A DNA stretch of 64,000 nucleotides, taken from positions 310,001-374,000 of the forward strand of contig NZ_FOWQ01000003.1 in NCBI RefSeq assembly GCF_900115505.1, read 5' to 3'. Below, one piece after another: positions 44,850-53,275 of this stretch (the stretch's first letter is position 1; each line of letters begins with the position of its first letter). Origin of the DNA: Geodermatophilus dictyosporus (GTDB lineage: Bacteria; Actinomycetota; Actinomycetes; Mycobacteriales; Geodermatophilaceae). The position numbers were made by a program, and so were the translations under genes. Under the pieces are notes generated by a model. The model was not told the origin of the DNA. It saw only the letters and a program-made list of their open reading frames with translations, and made no database searches.

Positions 44850-45638
44850 GTGACCATCCCCGTCCGGCCCGGCGCCGCCCGTCCCGCCGGCCGGCCCGCG
44901 GGTCCCGACCCGCTGGCCCCGCTGCTGGACCTCCCCGGCGTCCGCGAGGCCGCGGACGCGGCGCGCGCGGGCATCGACCGGCTGCTGGCGCACCGGCTGA
45001 TGCGCAACCGGTCGGCCGAGGTCAGCACCGAGTCGGCGCTGCGGGGTGCCCGCGCCTCGGCGGCTCTCGAGGGGGTCGACGTCCCGCTGGCCGACCTCCG
45101 CGCGGGCTCGGTCGACGACCCGGTGGTGCAGGGCTCGCTGCGGGTGTCGGTGGGACTCGGGTCGATGGTCGACACCTGGGCCAGGGCCCCGGGGCAGGTG
45201 CTGGCCCGGCTGCACGTGCTGGCCGCCGCCGACCTCGTCGACCGCGACGCCCTCGGCCGGCCCGCGCCGCACGCCGGCGCCCGGCTGGGCGGGCTGTTCC
45301 CGGTGGTCACCGGTACCTCGACGGTGCCCGCCGTGCTGGTCGCCGGCCTCGTGCACGGCGAGCTGGCCGCCCTGGCGCCCTTCGGCACCGCCGACGGCGT
45401 CGTCGCCCGCGCCGCCGGCCGGCTGACCGTCACCGGCCGGGGGCTGGACCCCAAGGCCGTGTCGGTGCCCGAGGTGGGCTTCGCCGAGCTGGGCGCCGAG
45501 GAGTACCGCGCCCGGCTGACCGGTTACGCGTCCGGCGGTCCCGAGGGCGTGGCCGCCTGGCTGGTGCACTGCTGCCGCGCCACCGAGCTCGGCGCCCGGG
45601 AGGGCCTGGCCATCGCCGAGGCGATCCTGCGCGGCTGA
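44850..45638 (+). CDS. Fic-fold-like protein lacking the catalytic motif
   Basis: 262 residues, mostly helical. SAALEG matches the (S/T)xxxE(G/N) inhibitory helix of Fic proteins. Where active Fic has HPFx(D/E)GNGR, this has APFGTADGVVAR: the catalytic His is Ala and GNGR is lost. Databases often call such actinobacterial proteins 'oxidoreductase' without support. It should not AMPylate; a binding role is likely. The Fic relation is inferred by eye. Confidence 0.6.
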   Translation: MTIPVRPGAARPAGRPAGPDPLAPLLDLPGVREAADAARAGIDRLLAHRLMRNRSAEVSTESALRGARASAALEGVDVPLADLRAGSVDDPVVQGSLRVSVGLGSMVDTWARAPGQVLARLHVLAAADLVDRDALGRPAPHAGARLGGLFPVVTGTSTVPAVLVAGLVHGELAALAPFGTADGVVARAAGRLTVTGRGLDPKAVSVPEVGFAELGAEEYRARLTGYASGGPEGVAAWLVHCCRATELGAREGLAIAEAILRG

Positions 45639-45680
45639 CCCCGTTCTGCGCCGGGTCGGGGCGCGGGGGACAGTGGGCCG

Positions 45681-46649
45681 GTGCGGTACCTCGACGTCGA
45701 CGGGCTCGGAGCGGTCAGCCGGATCGGGTTGGGCACCTGGCAGTTCGGCTCCCGCGAGTGGGGCTACGGCGAGGGCTACGCCACCGGCGCGGCGGAGCAG
45801 ATCGTCCGCCGGGCGCGCGACCTCGGCGTCACCCTCTTCGACACCGCGGAGGTCTACGGCCTCGGCCGCAGCGAGCGGATCCTCGGCGAGGCGCTGGGGG
45901 AGGAGCGCGCCGACGTCGTCGTCGCCTCGAAGCTGTTCCCCGTGGCGCCCTTCCCGCCGGTCGTCCGGCGCCGGCTCGAGGGCAGCGCGCGGCGACTGGG
46001 CCTGCGGCGGGTGCCGCTCTACCAGGTGCACCAGCCCAACCCGGTCGTCCCGGACAGCGTGACGATGCCCGGGCTGCGCACGCTCCTCGACGAGGACCGG
46101 ATCGGCGCCGTCGGCGTCTCCAACTACCCGCTCGAGCGCTGGCGGGCCGCCGACGCCGCGCTCGGCCGGCCGGTCGTCAGCAACCAGGTGCAGTTCTCGC
46201 TGGCCCGGCCGGGCCCGCTGGCCGACCTCGTGCCCTTCGCCGAGCGCGAGGGCCGGGTGGTCATCGCCTACAGCCCGCTCGCGCAGGGGCTGCTCGGCGG
46301 CCGGTACGACGTCGGGCACCGGCCCGGCGGCGTCCGGGCGGCCAACCCGCTGTTCGGCACGCAGAACCTGCGCCGCGTGCAGCCGCTGCTCGACGTCCTC
46401 CGCGAGGTCGCCGGCGCCCACGGCGTCCGGCCCGGGACCGTCGCCCTGGCCTGGCTGGTGTCGCTGCCGCAGGTGGTGGTCATCCCGGGGGCGTCGAGCG
46501 TCGAGCAGGTCGAGGCCAACGCGGCCGCCGCGGAGGTCGACCTGCGCCCCGACGAGCAGGAGGCGCTCACCGCGGCGGCACGGGACTTCGCGCCGGTCTC
46601 CGCCGCCCGCACGCTGGTCGACGGTGTCCGGGAGCGGCTCCCGTTCTGA
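45681..46649 (+). CDS. Aldo/keto reductase
   Basis: 322 residues. GLGTWQFGS, DTAEVYGLGRSERILG with Asp and Tyr, the Lys in VVASKLFP, QVHQPN with His, GVSNYPLERW, and the C-terminal VVVIPGASSVEQVEANA (NADPH site) are all in order. Substrate unknown. Confidence 0.92.
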   Translation: MRYLDVDGLGAVSRIGLGTWQFGSREWGYGEGYATGAAEQIVRRARDLGVTLFDTAEVYGLGRSERILGEALGEERADVVVASKLFPVAPFPPVVRRRLEGSARRLGLRRVPLYQVHQPNPVVPDSVTMPGLRTLLDEDRIGAVGVSNYPLERWRAADAALGRPVVSNQVQFSLARPGPLADLVPFAEREGRVVIAYSPLAQGLLGGRYDVGHRPGGVRAANPLFGTQNLRRVQPLLDVLREVAGAHGVRPGTVALAWLVSLPQVVVIPGASSVEQVEANAAAAEVDLRPDEQEALTAAARDFAPVSAARTLVDGVRERLPF

Positions 46650-46663
46650 GCGACGGCGCTCCC

Positions 46664-47518
46664 TCAGGCCCCGCGCCGGCGCCGGCGCCCGGCGGCCGGC
46701 ACGGGCAGCGCGACGGACGGCGCCGAGGGGACGACGCGCAGCGCCCGCCGCCGCGCGTACCAGGCCAGCCCTGCCACCGCGGCCCCCACGCCCACGGCCG
46801 CGCCCCGCACCACCGGTGCCGGCGGCACGGGGAAGCGCGACCGCATGGCCACGGGCCGGGTGAACTCCAGGACCGGCCAGCCGCGCTCGGCCGCCGCCCT
46901 GCGCAGCGCCCGGTCGGGGTTGACCGCCGTCGGGTGCCCGACCGCGGTGAGCATCGGCAGGTCGGTCACCGAGTCGCTGTAGGCGAAGCAGTCGGCCAGG
47001 TCGTAGCCGCTCTCGGCGGCCACCTGCCGCATCGCCGCGGCCTTGTTCTCCCCGTAGGCGTAGAAGTCGATCTCGCCGGTGTACCGGCCGTCGGCAGTGA
47101 CCATCCGGGTGGCCACGACCCGGTCGGCACCGAGCATCTCGCCGATCGGCTCCACCATCTCCGCACCGCTGCTGGAGACGATGACGATCTCCCGCCCGGC
47201 CGCCCGGTGCTCCTCGATGAGGTCGGCGGCCTCGGCGTAGACCAGCGGGTCGACGATCTCGTGCAGCGTCTCCCGGACTATGTCGTGCACCGTGGCGACG
47301 TCCCAGCCGGTGGCCATCCTGGTGATCTGCGCCCGCATCCGCTCCATCTGCTGCGCGTCGGCGCCGGCGAGGGAGAAGGTGAACTGCGCGTAGGCGCCCT
47401 TGAGGACGGCGCGGCGGTTGATCAGCCCGCCCGCGAAGAACGGGCGGCCGAAGGCCAGGGTGCTGGACTTGGCGATGACCGTCTTGTCCAGGTCGAAGAA
47501 CGCCGCAGCGCGGGTCAC
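46664..47518 (-). CDS. HAD-IB family hydrolase, Rv3661-like
   Basis: 284 residues. AFFDLDKTVIAKSS (motif I), VSSSGAEM (II), and FAYSDSVTDLPML (IV) mark a SerB-like phosphatase; a C-terminal hydrophobic stretch (VVRGAAVGVGAAVAGLAWY) may anchor it. It sits next to ssd and tad genes as in mycobacteria. Related proteins are named inhibitors of morphological differentiation in Streptomyces. Confidence 0.88.
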   Translation of the reverse strand: MTRAAAFFDLDKTVIAKSSTLAFGRPFFAGGLINRRAVLKGAYAQFTFSLAGADAQQMERMRAQITRMATGWDVATVHDIVRETLHEIVDPLVYAEAADLIEEHRAAGREIVIVSSSGAEMVEPIGEMLGADRVVATRMVTADGRYTGEIDFYAYGENKAAAMRQVAAESGYDLADCFAYSDSVTDLPMLTAVGHPTAVNPDRALRRAAAERGWPVLEFTRPVAMRSRFPVPPAPVVRGAAVGVGAAVAGLAWYARRRALRVVPSAPSVALPVPAAGRRRRRGA

Positions 47519-47526
47519 GGTTCACG

Positions 47527-47532
47527 ACTGTA
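47527..47532 (-). promoter_or_regulatory. -10 element of the HAD-IB gene
   Basis: Leftward TACAGT ends 8 bp before the GTG at 47518. Confidence 0.45.
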
Positions 47533-47568
47533 AGCGGGCTCCTGAGGTGTGACGGGGATCGCGGCGCC

Positions 47569-47594
47569 GTCCACACCCGTCCGGGTCATCCACA
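47569..47594 (+). promoter_or_regulatory. Paired TCCACA boxes upstream of ssd-tad
   Basis: GTCCACA (47569-47575) and ATCCACA (47588-47594), start-to-start 19 bp, the second 51 bp before the ssd start. The same pairing recurs at 52137 and 61443. Confidence 0.55.
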
Positions 47595-47645
47595 GGTCGC
47601 GCCGACCCTCCCGCGCGGTGCCCGTGCTGCGCTGGGCTCGGGCGC

Positions 47646-48761
47646 GTGCCCCCTCGCCCCTCCCCGACCGTCCCCCCGCCGACGCCGGCCCGCCCCCTGG
47701 TGGTCAGTGCCGACGAGGAGCTGCTCGACGACGTCCTCCGTGTGCTGGCCGCGGCCGGCACCGAACCGCAGGTGGCCACCGGCGGGCCGGCGCTGCGCCG
47801 CGCGCACCGGGACGCCGCCCTCGTGCTGCTCGGCGCCGACGCGCTGGCCGGGGCGGCGGTGCGGTCGCTGCCCCGCCGCTCCGGCGTGGTCGTCGTCGCC
47901 GCCGCCCCGCTGCCCCCCGCGGCGTGGGCGGCCGCGGTCGAGCTGGGTGCCGAGCGGGTCGCGGTCCTGCCCGCCGACGAGGCGTGGCTGGTCGCGCGCG
48001 CGGCCGGCGCGGTCCGCTCGCCGGTCGAGCGCGGGCGGCTGGTCGTCGTCGGCGGCAGCTGCGGGGGCGCGGGCGCCAGCACGCTGGCCGCCGCGCTCGC
48101 CGTGACCGCCGCGCACGACGCCGGGGGAGCCCTGCTGGTCGACGCCGACGTGTGGGGCGGTGGCCTCGACCTGCTGCTGGGCGCGGAGGACGCCGAGGGG
48201 CTGCGCTGGCCCGCGCTGACCGGCATCCGCGGGCGGGTGGCCGGCGACGCGCTGCTCGCCGCGCTGCCCGAGGTCGGCGGGGTGCACGTGCTGGCCGCCT
48301 CGCGCGAGGTCCCCGAGCGGCTGCCTCCCGAGGCGTTGACCGCGGTCGTCGACGCCGCACGGTCGGCCGGCCGGCCGGTGGTGGTCGACCTGCCCCGGCC
48401 CGGGCCCGGCGGGACGGCGCTGGCCGAGGCGGCGCTGGCCGAGGCCGACCTGGCCGTGCTGGTGGTCCCCGCGCGGCTGCGGGCCGCCTCGGCCGCCCGG
48501 CTGCTCCTCTGCGGGCCGCCCGGCGGGCCGGTGCCGTGGTCGGCCGCCCGCCTGGTGGTGCGCCCGGTGCGCGGCGGGCTCTCGGCGCAGGACGTGGCCG
48601 CGGTGACCGGGCGCCCGGTGGCCGGCGAACTGGTCCACGACCGCGGTCTCCTCGCCCGCGGCGAACGCGGGGAACCGCCGTCGGTCACGCCCCGCAGCCC
48701 GCTCGGCGTGCTCACCCGCCGGCTGCTCGGGGACCGGGACGGCCGGGAGCGGGCGGCGTGA
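47646..48761 (+). CDS. ssd: Ssd / TadZ-CpaE-like ATPase of the Tad pilus locus
   Basis: 371 residues. A receiver-like N-terminal domain, then a MinD/ParA-like ATPase with a relaxed Walker A (VVGGSCGGAGASTLAAAL) and LLVDADVWGGGLDLLLG. TadZ places the pilus machine; the actinobacterial Ssd has also been tied to septum regulation. First gene of the tight ssd-tadA-tadB-tadC operon. GTG start. Confidence 0.87.
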   Translation: MPPRPSPTVPPPTPARPLVVSADEELLDDVLRVLAAAGTEPQVATGGPALRRAHRDAALVLLGADALAGAAVRSLPRRSGVVVVAAAPLPPAAWAAAVELGAERVAVLPADEAWLVARAAGAVRSPVERGRLVVVGGSCGGAGASTLAAALAVTAAHDAGGALLVDADVWGGGLDLLLGAEDAEGLRWPALTGIRGRVAGDALLAALPEVGGVHVLAASREVPERLPPEALTAVVDAARSAGRPVVVDLPRPGPGGTALAEAALAEADLAVLVVPARLRAASAARLLLCGPPGGPVPWSAARLVVRPVRGGLSAQDVAAVTGRPVAGELVHDRGLLARGERGEPPSVTPRSPLGVLTRRLLGDRDGRERAA

Positions 48762-49900
48762 GCGCGCTGCCCCTGGTCGAGCGGGTCCGCGCCCGGCTGG
48801 CGCTCGAGCCCGGCCCACCGAGCCGGGCCGCCGTCGCCGCGCTGGTCCGCGAGGAGGCCGGCCTGCTCGGGGACGCCGACGTCCTCGACGCGGTGCGCGA
48901 CGCGGTACACGAGCTGGCCGGCGCCGGGCCGCTCGAGCCGCTGCTGCGGGAGCCCGGCGTCACCGACGTGCTGGTCAACGGCCCGGACGAGGTCTGGGTC
49001 GACCGCGGCGCCGGTCTCGAGCGCGCCGCGCTGCGCTTCCCCGACGAGGACGCCGTCCGCCGGCTGGCCGTGCGCCTGGCGGCCGGCGCCGGGCGCCGCC
49101 TCGACGACGCCGCTCCCTGGGTCGACGCCGGCCTGCCCGACGGCACCCGCCTGCACGCCGTGCTCCCGCCGGTCTCCGGCGCGGGCACCTGCCTGTCGCT
49201 GCGGGTGCTGCGCCGCTGCTCCCTCGACCTGGCCGACCTCACCGACCGCGGCACGCTGCCCCGTGGGTCGGCCGAGCTGCTGCGGGCGGTCCTGGGGGCG
49301 CGGCTGGCCTTCCTCGTCACCGGCGGCACGGGCTCGGGCAAGACGACGCTGCTCTCCGCGTTGCTCGGCGAGGTCCCCGGGGCCGAGCGGATCGTGCTCT
49401 GCGAGGACGCCGCCGAGCTCACCCCGGCCCACCCGCACGTCGTCCGGCTGCTCACCCGCCCGCCCAACGTCGAGGGCGCCGGGCAGGTCTCGCTGCGCGA
49501 CCTGGTGCGCCAGGCGCTGCGGATGCGTCCCGACCGGCTGGTGGTCGGCGAGGTCCGCGGCGCGGAGGTCACCGACCTGCTCGCCGCGCTCAACACCGGC
49601 CACGACGGCGGCTGCGGGACCCTGCACGCCAACCGGCCGGGTGAGGTGCCCGCGCGGCTGGAGGCGCTCGGGGTGGCCGCGGGGCTGGACCGGCGGGCGG
49701 TGCACAGCCAGGCCGCGGCGGCGCTGGCCGTCGTGGTCCACCTGCGCCGGACCCCGGCCGGTCGCCGGGTGGAGGAGGTCGGCGTGGTGCGCCGCGACGG
49801 CGACCTGGTGGCCGTGGAGCCCGGGTGGCGCGCCGACGGCGGTGCCTGCCCGGGGCAGCGGCGGCTGGCCGCCCTGCTCGACGGTGGGCCGGCGGCGTGA
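48758..49900 (+). CDS. tadA: TadA, ATPase of the Flp/Tad secretion system
   Basis: 380 residues. Walker A GGTGSGKTT (189-197), the Asp box DAAELTPAHPHVVRL, Walker B RPDRLVVGEVRGAE, and the His-box CGTLHANRPGE. It drives pilin assembly from the cytoplasm. 4-bp overlaps at both ends. Confidence 0.95.
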   Translation: MSALPLVERVRARLALEPGPPSRAAVAALVREEAGLLGDADVLDAVRDAVHELAGAGPLEPLLREPGVTDVLVNGPDEVWVDRGAGLERAALRFPDEDAVRRLAVRLAAGAGRRLDDAAPWVDAGLPDGTRLHAVLPPVSGAGTCLSLRVLRRCSLDLADLTDRGTLPRGSAELLRAVLGARLAFLVTGGTGSGKTTLLSALLGEVPGAERIVLCEDAAELTPAHPHVVRLLTRPPNVEGAGQVSLRDLVRQALRMRPDRLVVGEVRGAEVTDLLAALNTGHDGGCGTLHANRPGEVPARLEALGVAAGLDRRAVHSQAAAALAVVVHLRRTPAGRRVEEVGVVRRDGDLVAVEPGWRADGGACPGQRRLAALLDGGPAA

Positions 49901-50688
49901 CCGCCGCACTGCTGCTGGTCGCGACCGCGGCGCTGCTGTGGCCCGGCGGGACGGCGCTGCGACGGCGGCGCCTCCGGCGGCTCACCCGCGGGCGCCGGTC
50001 GGCGTCGCGGGCCGCGGTGCCGCCCCCGGCCTGGCCCGCCCTGGCGGGGGCCGCCGCCGCGGCCGGGGGAGCGCTGCTGAGCACCCCGCTGGTGGCCGCG
50101 CTCGCGGGAGCGGCCGCCGCCGCCGCGGTCCGGGCGGTCCTGCGGCAGCGGGAGGGCCGCCGGGACGAGGAACGGCTCGACGCCCTCGCCGACGCGCTGG
50201 CCGCCCTCGCCGCCGAGCTGCGCAGCGGCCGGCCGCTGGAGGCCGCCACCACGTCGGCGGTCGCCGTCTGCGCCGACGACGCCAGCGGCGCGGCGCTCGC
50301 CCGGGCGCTGCGGGTGCCGGGCACCGCCGCGGCGGGACCCGGCACCGACCTGGACCGGGCGCTGGCCCGGGTCGCCGCGGCGGTGCGGCTCAGCGCGCAC
50401 ACCGGCTGCTCGCTGGCCGCCGTCGTCGGCGCCGTCGAGGACGACCTGCGCGCCCGGCGGCGACAGCGGCTGGAGCTGCGCTCGGCGACCGCGGGCCCGC
50501 GGGCGAGTGCCGCGCTGCTGGCCGGGCTGCCGCTGCTGGGGCTGGCCATGGGCAGCGGCATCGGCGCCGACCCCTGGGCGGTGCTGACCACCACCCCCGC
50601 CGGGCAGGTGCTCCTCGTCCTCGGCGTGGCCCTGGAGGCGGCCGGGCTCACCTGGTCGGCGCGGCTGGTGCGCCGCGCACTGCGGTGA
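49897..50688 (+). CDS. tadB: TadB-like membrane platform protein
   Basis: 263 residues with hydrophobic segments at both ends and a cytoplasmic type II secretion F-domain (LADALAALAAELRSGRPLEAATTSA). With TadC it forms the inner-membrane platform for TadA. Confidence 0.87.
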   Translation: MTAALLLVATAALLWPGGTALRRRRLRRLTRGRRSASRAAVPPPAWPALAGAAAAAGGALLSTPLVAALAGAAAAAAVRAVLRQREGRRDEERLDALADALAALAAELRSGRPLEAATTSAVAVCADDASGAALARALRVPGTAAAGPGTDLDRALARVAAAVRLSAHTGCSLAAVVGAVEDDLRARRRQRLELRSATAGPRASAALLAGLPLLGLAMGSGIGADPWAVLTTTPAGQVLLVLGVALEAAGLTWSARLVRRALR

Positions 50689-51419
50689 GCGGTCCCACGG
50701 CACCGGCCGTGCTGCTGCTCGCCGGCGCCCTGCTCGCCTGGCCGTCGTCGACCGCGCGGCTGGCGGCCCGGGCGCGCGCGGTGAGCGGGTCGCCGGCCCG
50801 ACCGCGCGACCCCGGACCGCCCGGGCCGCCGCCGGCCGGCGTGCGCCGCGTCCTCCTGCCGGCCGCAGCGGGGTCGGCGGCCGCGCTCCTCCTCGGCGGT
50901 GCCGCCGGCGCCGTGGCGGGCGTGGTCGTCGCCGTGCTCGCCGACCGGCTGCTGCGGCGGGTCCCGCGCCAGGAGGACGGGGAGGCGGGGCTGGTGGGGG
51001 AGCTGCCGGTCGCCTGCGACCTGCTGGCCGTCTGCCTCGGGGCCGGGCTCCCGGTCACCGGGGCCCTCGCCGCGGTGGCACCGGCCCTGCCCGGGCCGCT
51101 GGGGGACGCGCTGGCCGCCGTCGCGGGCCGGCTGCGGTTGGGGGCCGCGCCGCGGGTCGCGTGGGGCGCCGCCCCCGGCCGGCTCGCCGGCCTGGGCCGG
51201 GTCCTGGTGCGGGCGGGGGAGTCCGGTGCCGCGGCGGTGCCGGCGCTGCGCGTGCTCGCCGCCGAGGCGCGCGCCGCGGCCCGCAGCCGCACCGAGGCCG
51301 GCGTGCGCCGGGCCGGCGTGTGGGTGCTCGCCCCGCTGGGCCTGTGCTTCCTGCCCGCCTTCGTCTGCCTCGGTATCGCGCCGCTGGTCATCGGCATCGC
51401 CGGGCAGGTGTTCGGGTGA
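50685..51419 (+). CDS. tadC: TadC-like membrane platform protein
   Basis: 244 residues. Membrane helices flank a GspF-type domain (LPVACDLLAVCLGAGLPVTGALAAVA...VRAGESGAAAVPALRVLAAEARA). Shorter than proteobacterial TadC, normal for actinobacteria. GTGA overlap with tadB. Confidence 0.87.
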   Translation: MSGPTAPAVLLLAGALLAWPSSTARLAARARAVSGSPARPRDPGPPGPPPAGVRRVLLPAAAGSAAALLLGGAAGAVAGVVVAVLADRLLRRVPRQEDGEAGLVGELPVACDLLAVCLGAGLPVTGALAAVAPALPGPLGDALAAVAGRLRLGAAPRVAWGAAPGRLAGLGRVLVRAGESGAAAVPALRVLAAEARAAARSRTEAGVRRAGVWVLAPLGLCFLPAFVCLGIAPLVIGIAGQVFG

Positions 51420-51475
51420 CCACCGTCCCGCTCCTCGGGGGTGCGCCGGGGAGGGCCACCGGGTAGCCGGACGGC

Positions 51476-52108
51476 ATGGACCTGCTCGCGATCCCCCGTG
51501 CCCTCACCTCGACCACGCTCGCCCTCGGCACGGCGCTGCGCGGATCGCGCGTCTTCCACCCCCGCGGACGGGCCGCCGTCGCGAGCGTGGTGGCCGACGG
51601 GGACGGATCCTGGGGCGCCCGCGTCCTCGACGAGGCGGGCAGGCACGACGTCGTGGTCCGGATCTCGCGCGGGGCCGGGCTTCCCCGTCCGCTGCCCGAC
51701 GTCATCGGGCTCGCCGTCCGCTTCCCCGGCCTGGGACGGGACGGCGGGCCGCTGGACGTGCTGGTCAACACCGCGGGCGGGCCGCCCGGCCTGCGGCACG
51801 TCTTCCTCCCGCACCCGCTGGGCCGGACGTTCTCCTCCGTGCTGCCCTACCGCACGGCGACGGGGCGCCTGGTCCTGCTCGGCGCGCGCAGCGACGGCAC
51901 GGGCACGGGCTGGGAGCTGCTCGCGGCACCGCTCACCGGCGGCTGGACGCGCTGGGGACGGCTGACCCTCGGTGCGGAGCTGCCCGGCAGCGAGGCCGAG
52001 CAGCTGCGCTTCCGGCCGACCCTCGGCGCGGACGACCTCCAGCCGGTGGCCCTCTTCCGCGACGTGCGCGACCGGTCCTACCGGGAGAGCCAGGCGCTGC
52101 GCCCCTGA
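51476..52108 (+). CDS. Conserved protein with catalase-like pattern, function unknown
   Basis: 210 residues. FHPRGRAAVASVV and DVVVRISRGAGLPRPLPDVIGLAVRFPG...PLDVLVNTAGGPPGLRHVFLPHP follow the order of the catalase N-terminal fold (HAKG...vRFSt...D.RGFAvKF...D...N). The haem-ligand Tyr region is absent. Similar proteins are sometimes labelled phosphodiesterase. It interrupts the tad cluster between tadC and the pilin, on the same strand. Confidence 0.55.
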   Translation: MDLLAIPRALTSTTLALGTALRGSRVFHPRGRAAVASVVADGDGSWGARVLDEAGRHDVVVRISRGAGLPRPLPDVIGLAVRFPGLGRDGGPLDVLVNTAGGPPGLRHVFLPHPLGRTFSSVLPYRTATGRLVLLGARSDGTGTGWELLAAPLTGGWTRWGRLTLGAELPGSEAEQLRFRPTLGADDLQPVALFRDVRDRSYRESQALRP

Positions 52109-52136
52109 GCCGGCCGCGGCTCCTGCGCGGCGCGCC

Positions 52137-52162
52137 GTCCACAGGGACGGGCTGCACCCACA
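52137..52162 (+). promoter_or_regulatory. Paired TCCACA boxes upstream of the pilin operon
   Basis: GTCCACA (52137-52143) and ACCCACA (52156-52162), again 19 bp start-to-start, each followed by GG. The pilin start is 88 bp downstream. Confidence 0.55.
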
Positions 52163-52250
52163 GGTCCGCGGCGGCGCTGGAACGGGCCCGGGGGTGCCCG
52201 CCAGGGTCGGGTCGTGCCCCGCACCGGCGGGGCGGACCCGAGGAGGACCC

Positions 52251-52517
52251 GTGACCGTCGAGCAGCCCAGCACTCCCGACCCGGACGGGGACGTCGTCGC
52301 CCCGACCGTGGTCGCGCCCACCCCCCGGCAGGGGCCCGCCGCCCGCTGGAGACGCGTCCGCGCCGAGCCGGAGGCCGGGATGAGCACCGCCGAGTACGCC
52401 GTCGGCACCGTCGCGGCGTGCGCGTTCGCCGCGGTGCTCTACCAGGTGGTGACCGGGGGCTCGATCGTCAGCGCGCTCGGCGACCTGGTCGAGTCCGCAC
52501 TGGCCGTCCTGTCCTGA
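52251..52517 (+). CDS. DUF4244 protein, Flp-type pilin
   Basis: 88 residues. A 42-residue polar leader ends in EAG-MSTAEYAVG, where the prepilin peptidase would cut after Gly, leaving Glu5-Tyr6 as in Flp pilins; then a hydrophobic helix (TVAACAFAAVLYQVVTG). Unusually long leader. AGGAGG lies 5 bp before the GTG. Confidence 0.87.
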   Translation: MTVEQPSTPDPDGDVVAPTVVAPTPRQGPAARWRRVRAEPEAGMSTAEYAVGTVAACAFAAVLYQVVTGGSIVSALGDLVESALAVLS

Positions 52518-52519
52518 CC

Positions 52520-52915
52520 GTGCGCCGCACGCGCACGCGCACCCGCACCCGCACCCGCACCGGCGGACGGCGGGAGGCCGGGATGGTCACCGCCGAGACC
52601 GCCGTCGTGCTGCCCGTGCTCCTGCTGGTGCTGGCCGCCGTCGTGGCCGCGGTGGTGGTCGTCGGCGCCCAGCTGCGCTGCGTCGACGCCGCCCGGGAGG
52701 GGGCCCGCGCCGCCGCCCGCGGGGAGGACCCGGCCGTCGTCCGCGCGGTGACCGCCCGGGCGGCTCCCGACGGGGCGGTGACCACGGTGGCGGTCAGCGG
52801 CGGCGAGGTCCGGGTGACGGTGCGTGCCGAGGTGGTCCCGGTGGGGCCGGTGCGCTTCGGCGTCGAGGTCGGCGCGACCGCGGTCGCCCGGCTCGAGCCC
52901 GGGGTCACCGCGTGA
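52520..52915 (+). CDS. TadE-like minor pilin
   Basis: 131 residues. After an (Arg-Thr) run comes REAGMVTAETAVVLPVLLLVLAAVVAAVVVV, a class III prepilin-like signal. The rest forms the exported domain. GTG start 2 bp after the pilin stop. Confidence 0.87.
   Translation: MRRTRTRTRTRTRTGGRREAGMVTAETAVVLPVLLLVLAAVVAAVVVVGAQLRCVDAAREGARAAARGEDPAVVRAVTARAAPDGAVTTVAVSGGEVRVTVRAEVVPVGPVRFGVEVGATAVARLEPGVTA
52526..52561 (+). repeat. Hexanucleotide tandem repeat in tadE
   Basis: Six copies of CGCACG/CGCACC in a row encode Arg-Thr six times in the cytoplasmic leader. Copy changes keep frame. Confidence 0.9.
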
Positions 52916-53268
52916 GCGCCGACCGGGAGCGGGGCTCGGCGACCGTGTGGACCGCCGCGCTCGCCGGCGTCCTCGCCGCGATCGGGCTGGCCGCGGTGCT
53001 GGTCGGCGCGGCCGTCGTCGCCCGCCACCGGGCGGGGTCGGCCGCCGACCTGGCCGCCCTGGCCGCCGCGAGCCGCGCGGTGGCCGGCGACCCCGCCGCG
53101 TGCGACACGGCCGGTCAGGTCGCCCGGGCCAACGGCGCGGTGCTCACCGCCTGCACCGTCGGGGACGGCGCCGTCGTCGAGGTCGGCGTCGCGGTGACCG
53201 TCCCGCTCGGGCCGCTGGGCACCCGCACGGCCCGGGCCCTCGCCCGCGCCGGCCCGGTGACGCCGTGA
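52912..53268 (+). CDS. TadE/TadG-like pilus protein (Rv3654c type)
   Basis: 118 residues. DRERGSATVWTAALAGVLAAIGLAAVLVGAAVVARHRAGSAADLAALAAA matches secreted TadE/G-like helicase-adjacent proteins of actinobacteria: one membrane helix then a periplasm-facing domain with a Cys pair (CDTAGQ...CTVG) that may form a disulfide. GTGA overlap with tadE. Confidence 0.85.
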   Translation: MSADRERGSATVWTAALAGVLAAIGLAAVLVGAAVVARHRAGSAADLAALAAASRAVAGDPAACDTAGQVARANGAVLTACTVGDGAVVEVGVAVTVPLGPLGTRTARALARAGPVTP

Positions 53269-53275
53269 CCGCGAC

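Noticed and set aside
43704..47576. A 1290-codon minus-strand frame
   Set aside because: Only the final 174 codons are cobU; the rest is antisense to the AKR and Fic-like genes and has low-complexity composition.
52526..52561. Possible phase-variation tract switching tadE on and off
   Set aside because: The unit is 6 bp, so slippage cannot change the frame; only length variation is possible.
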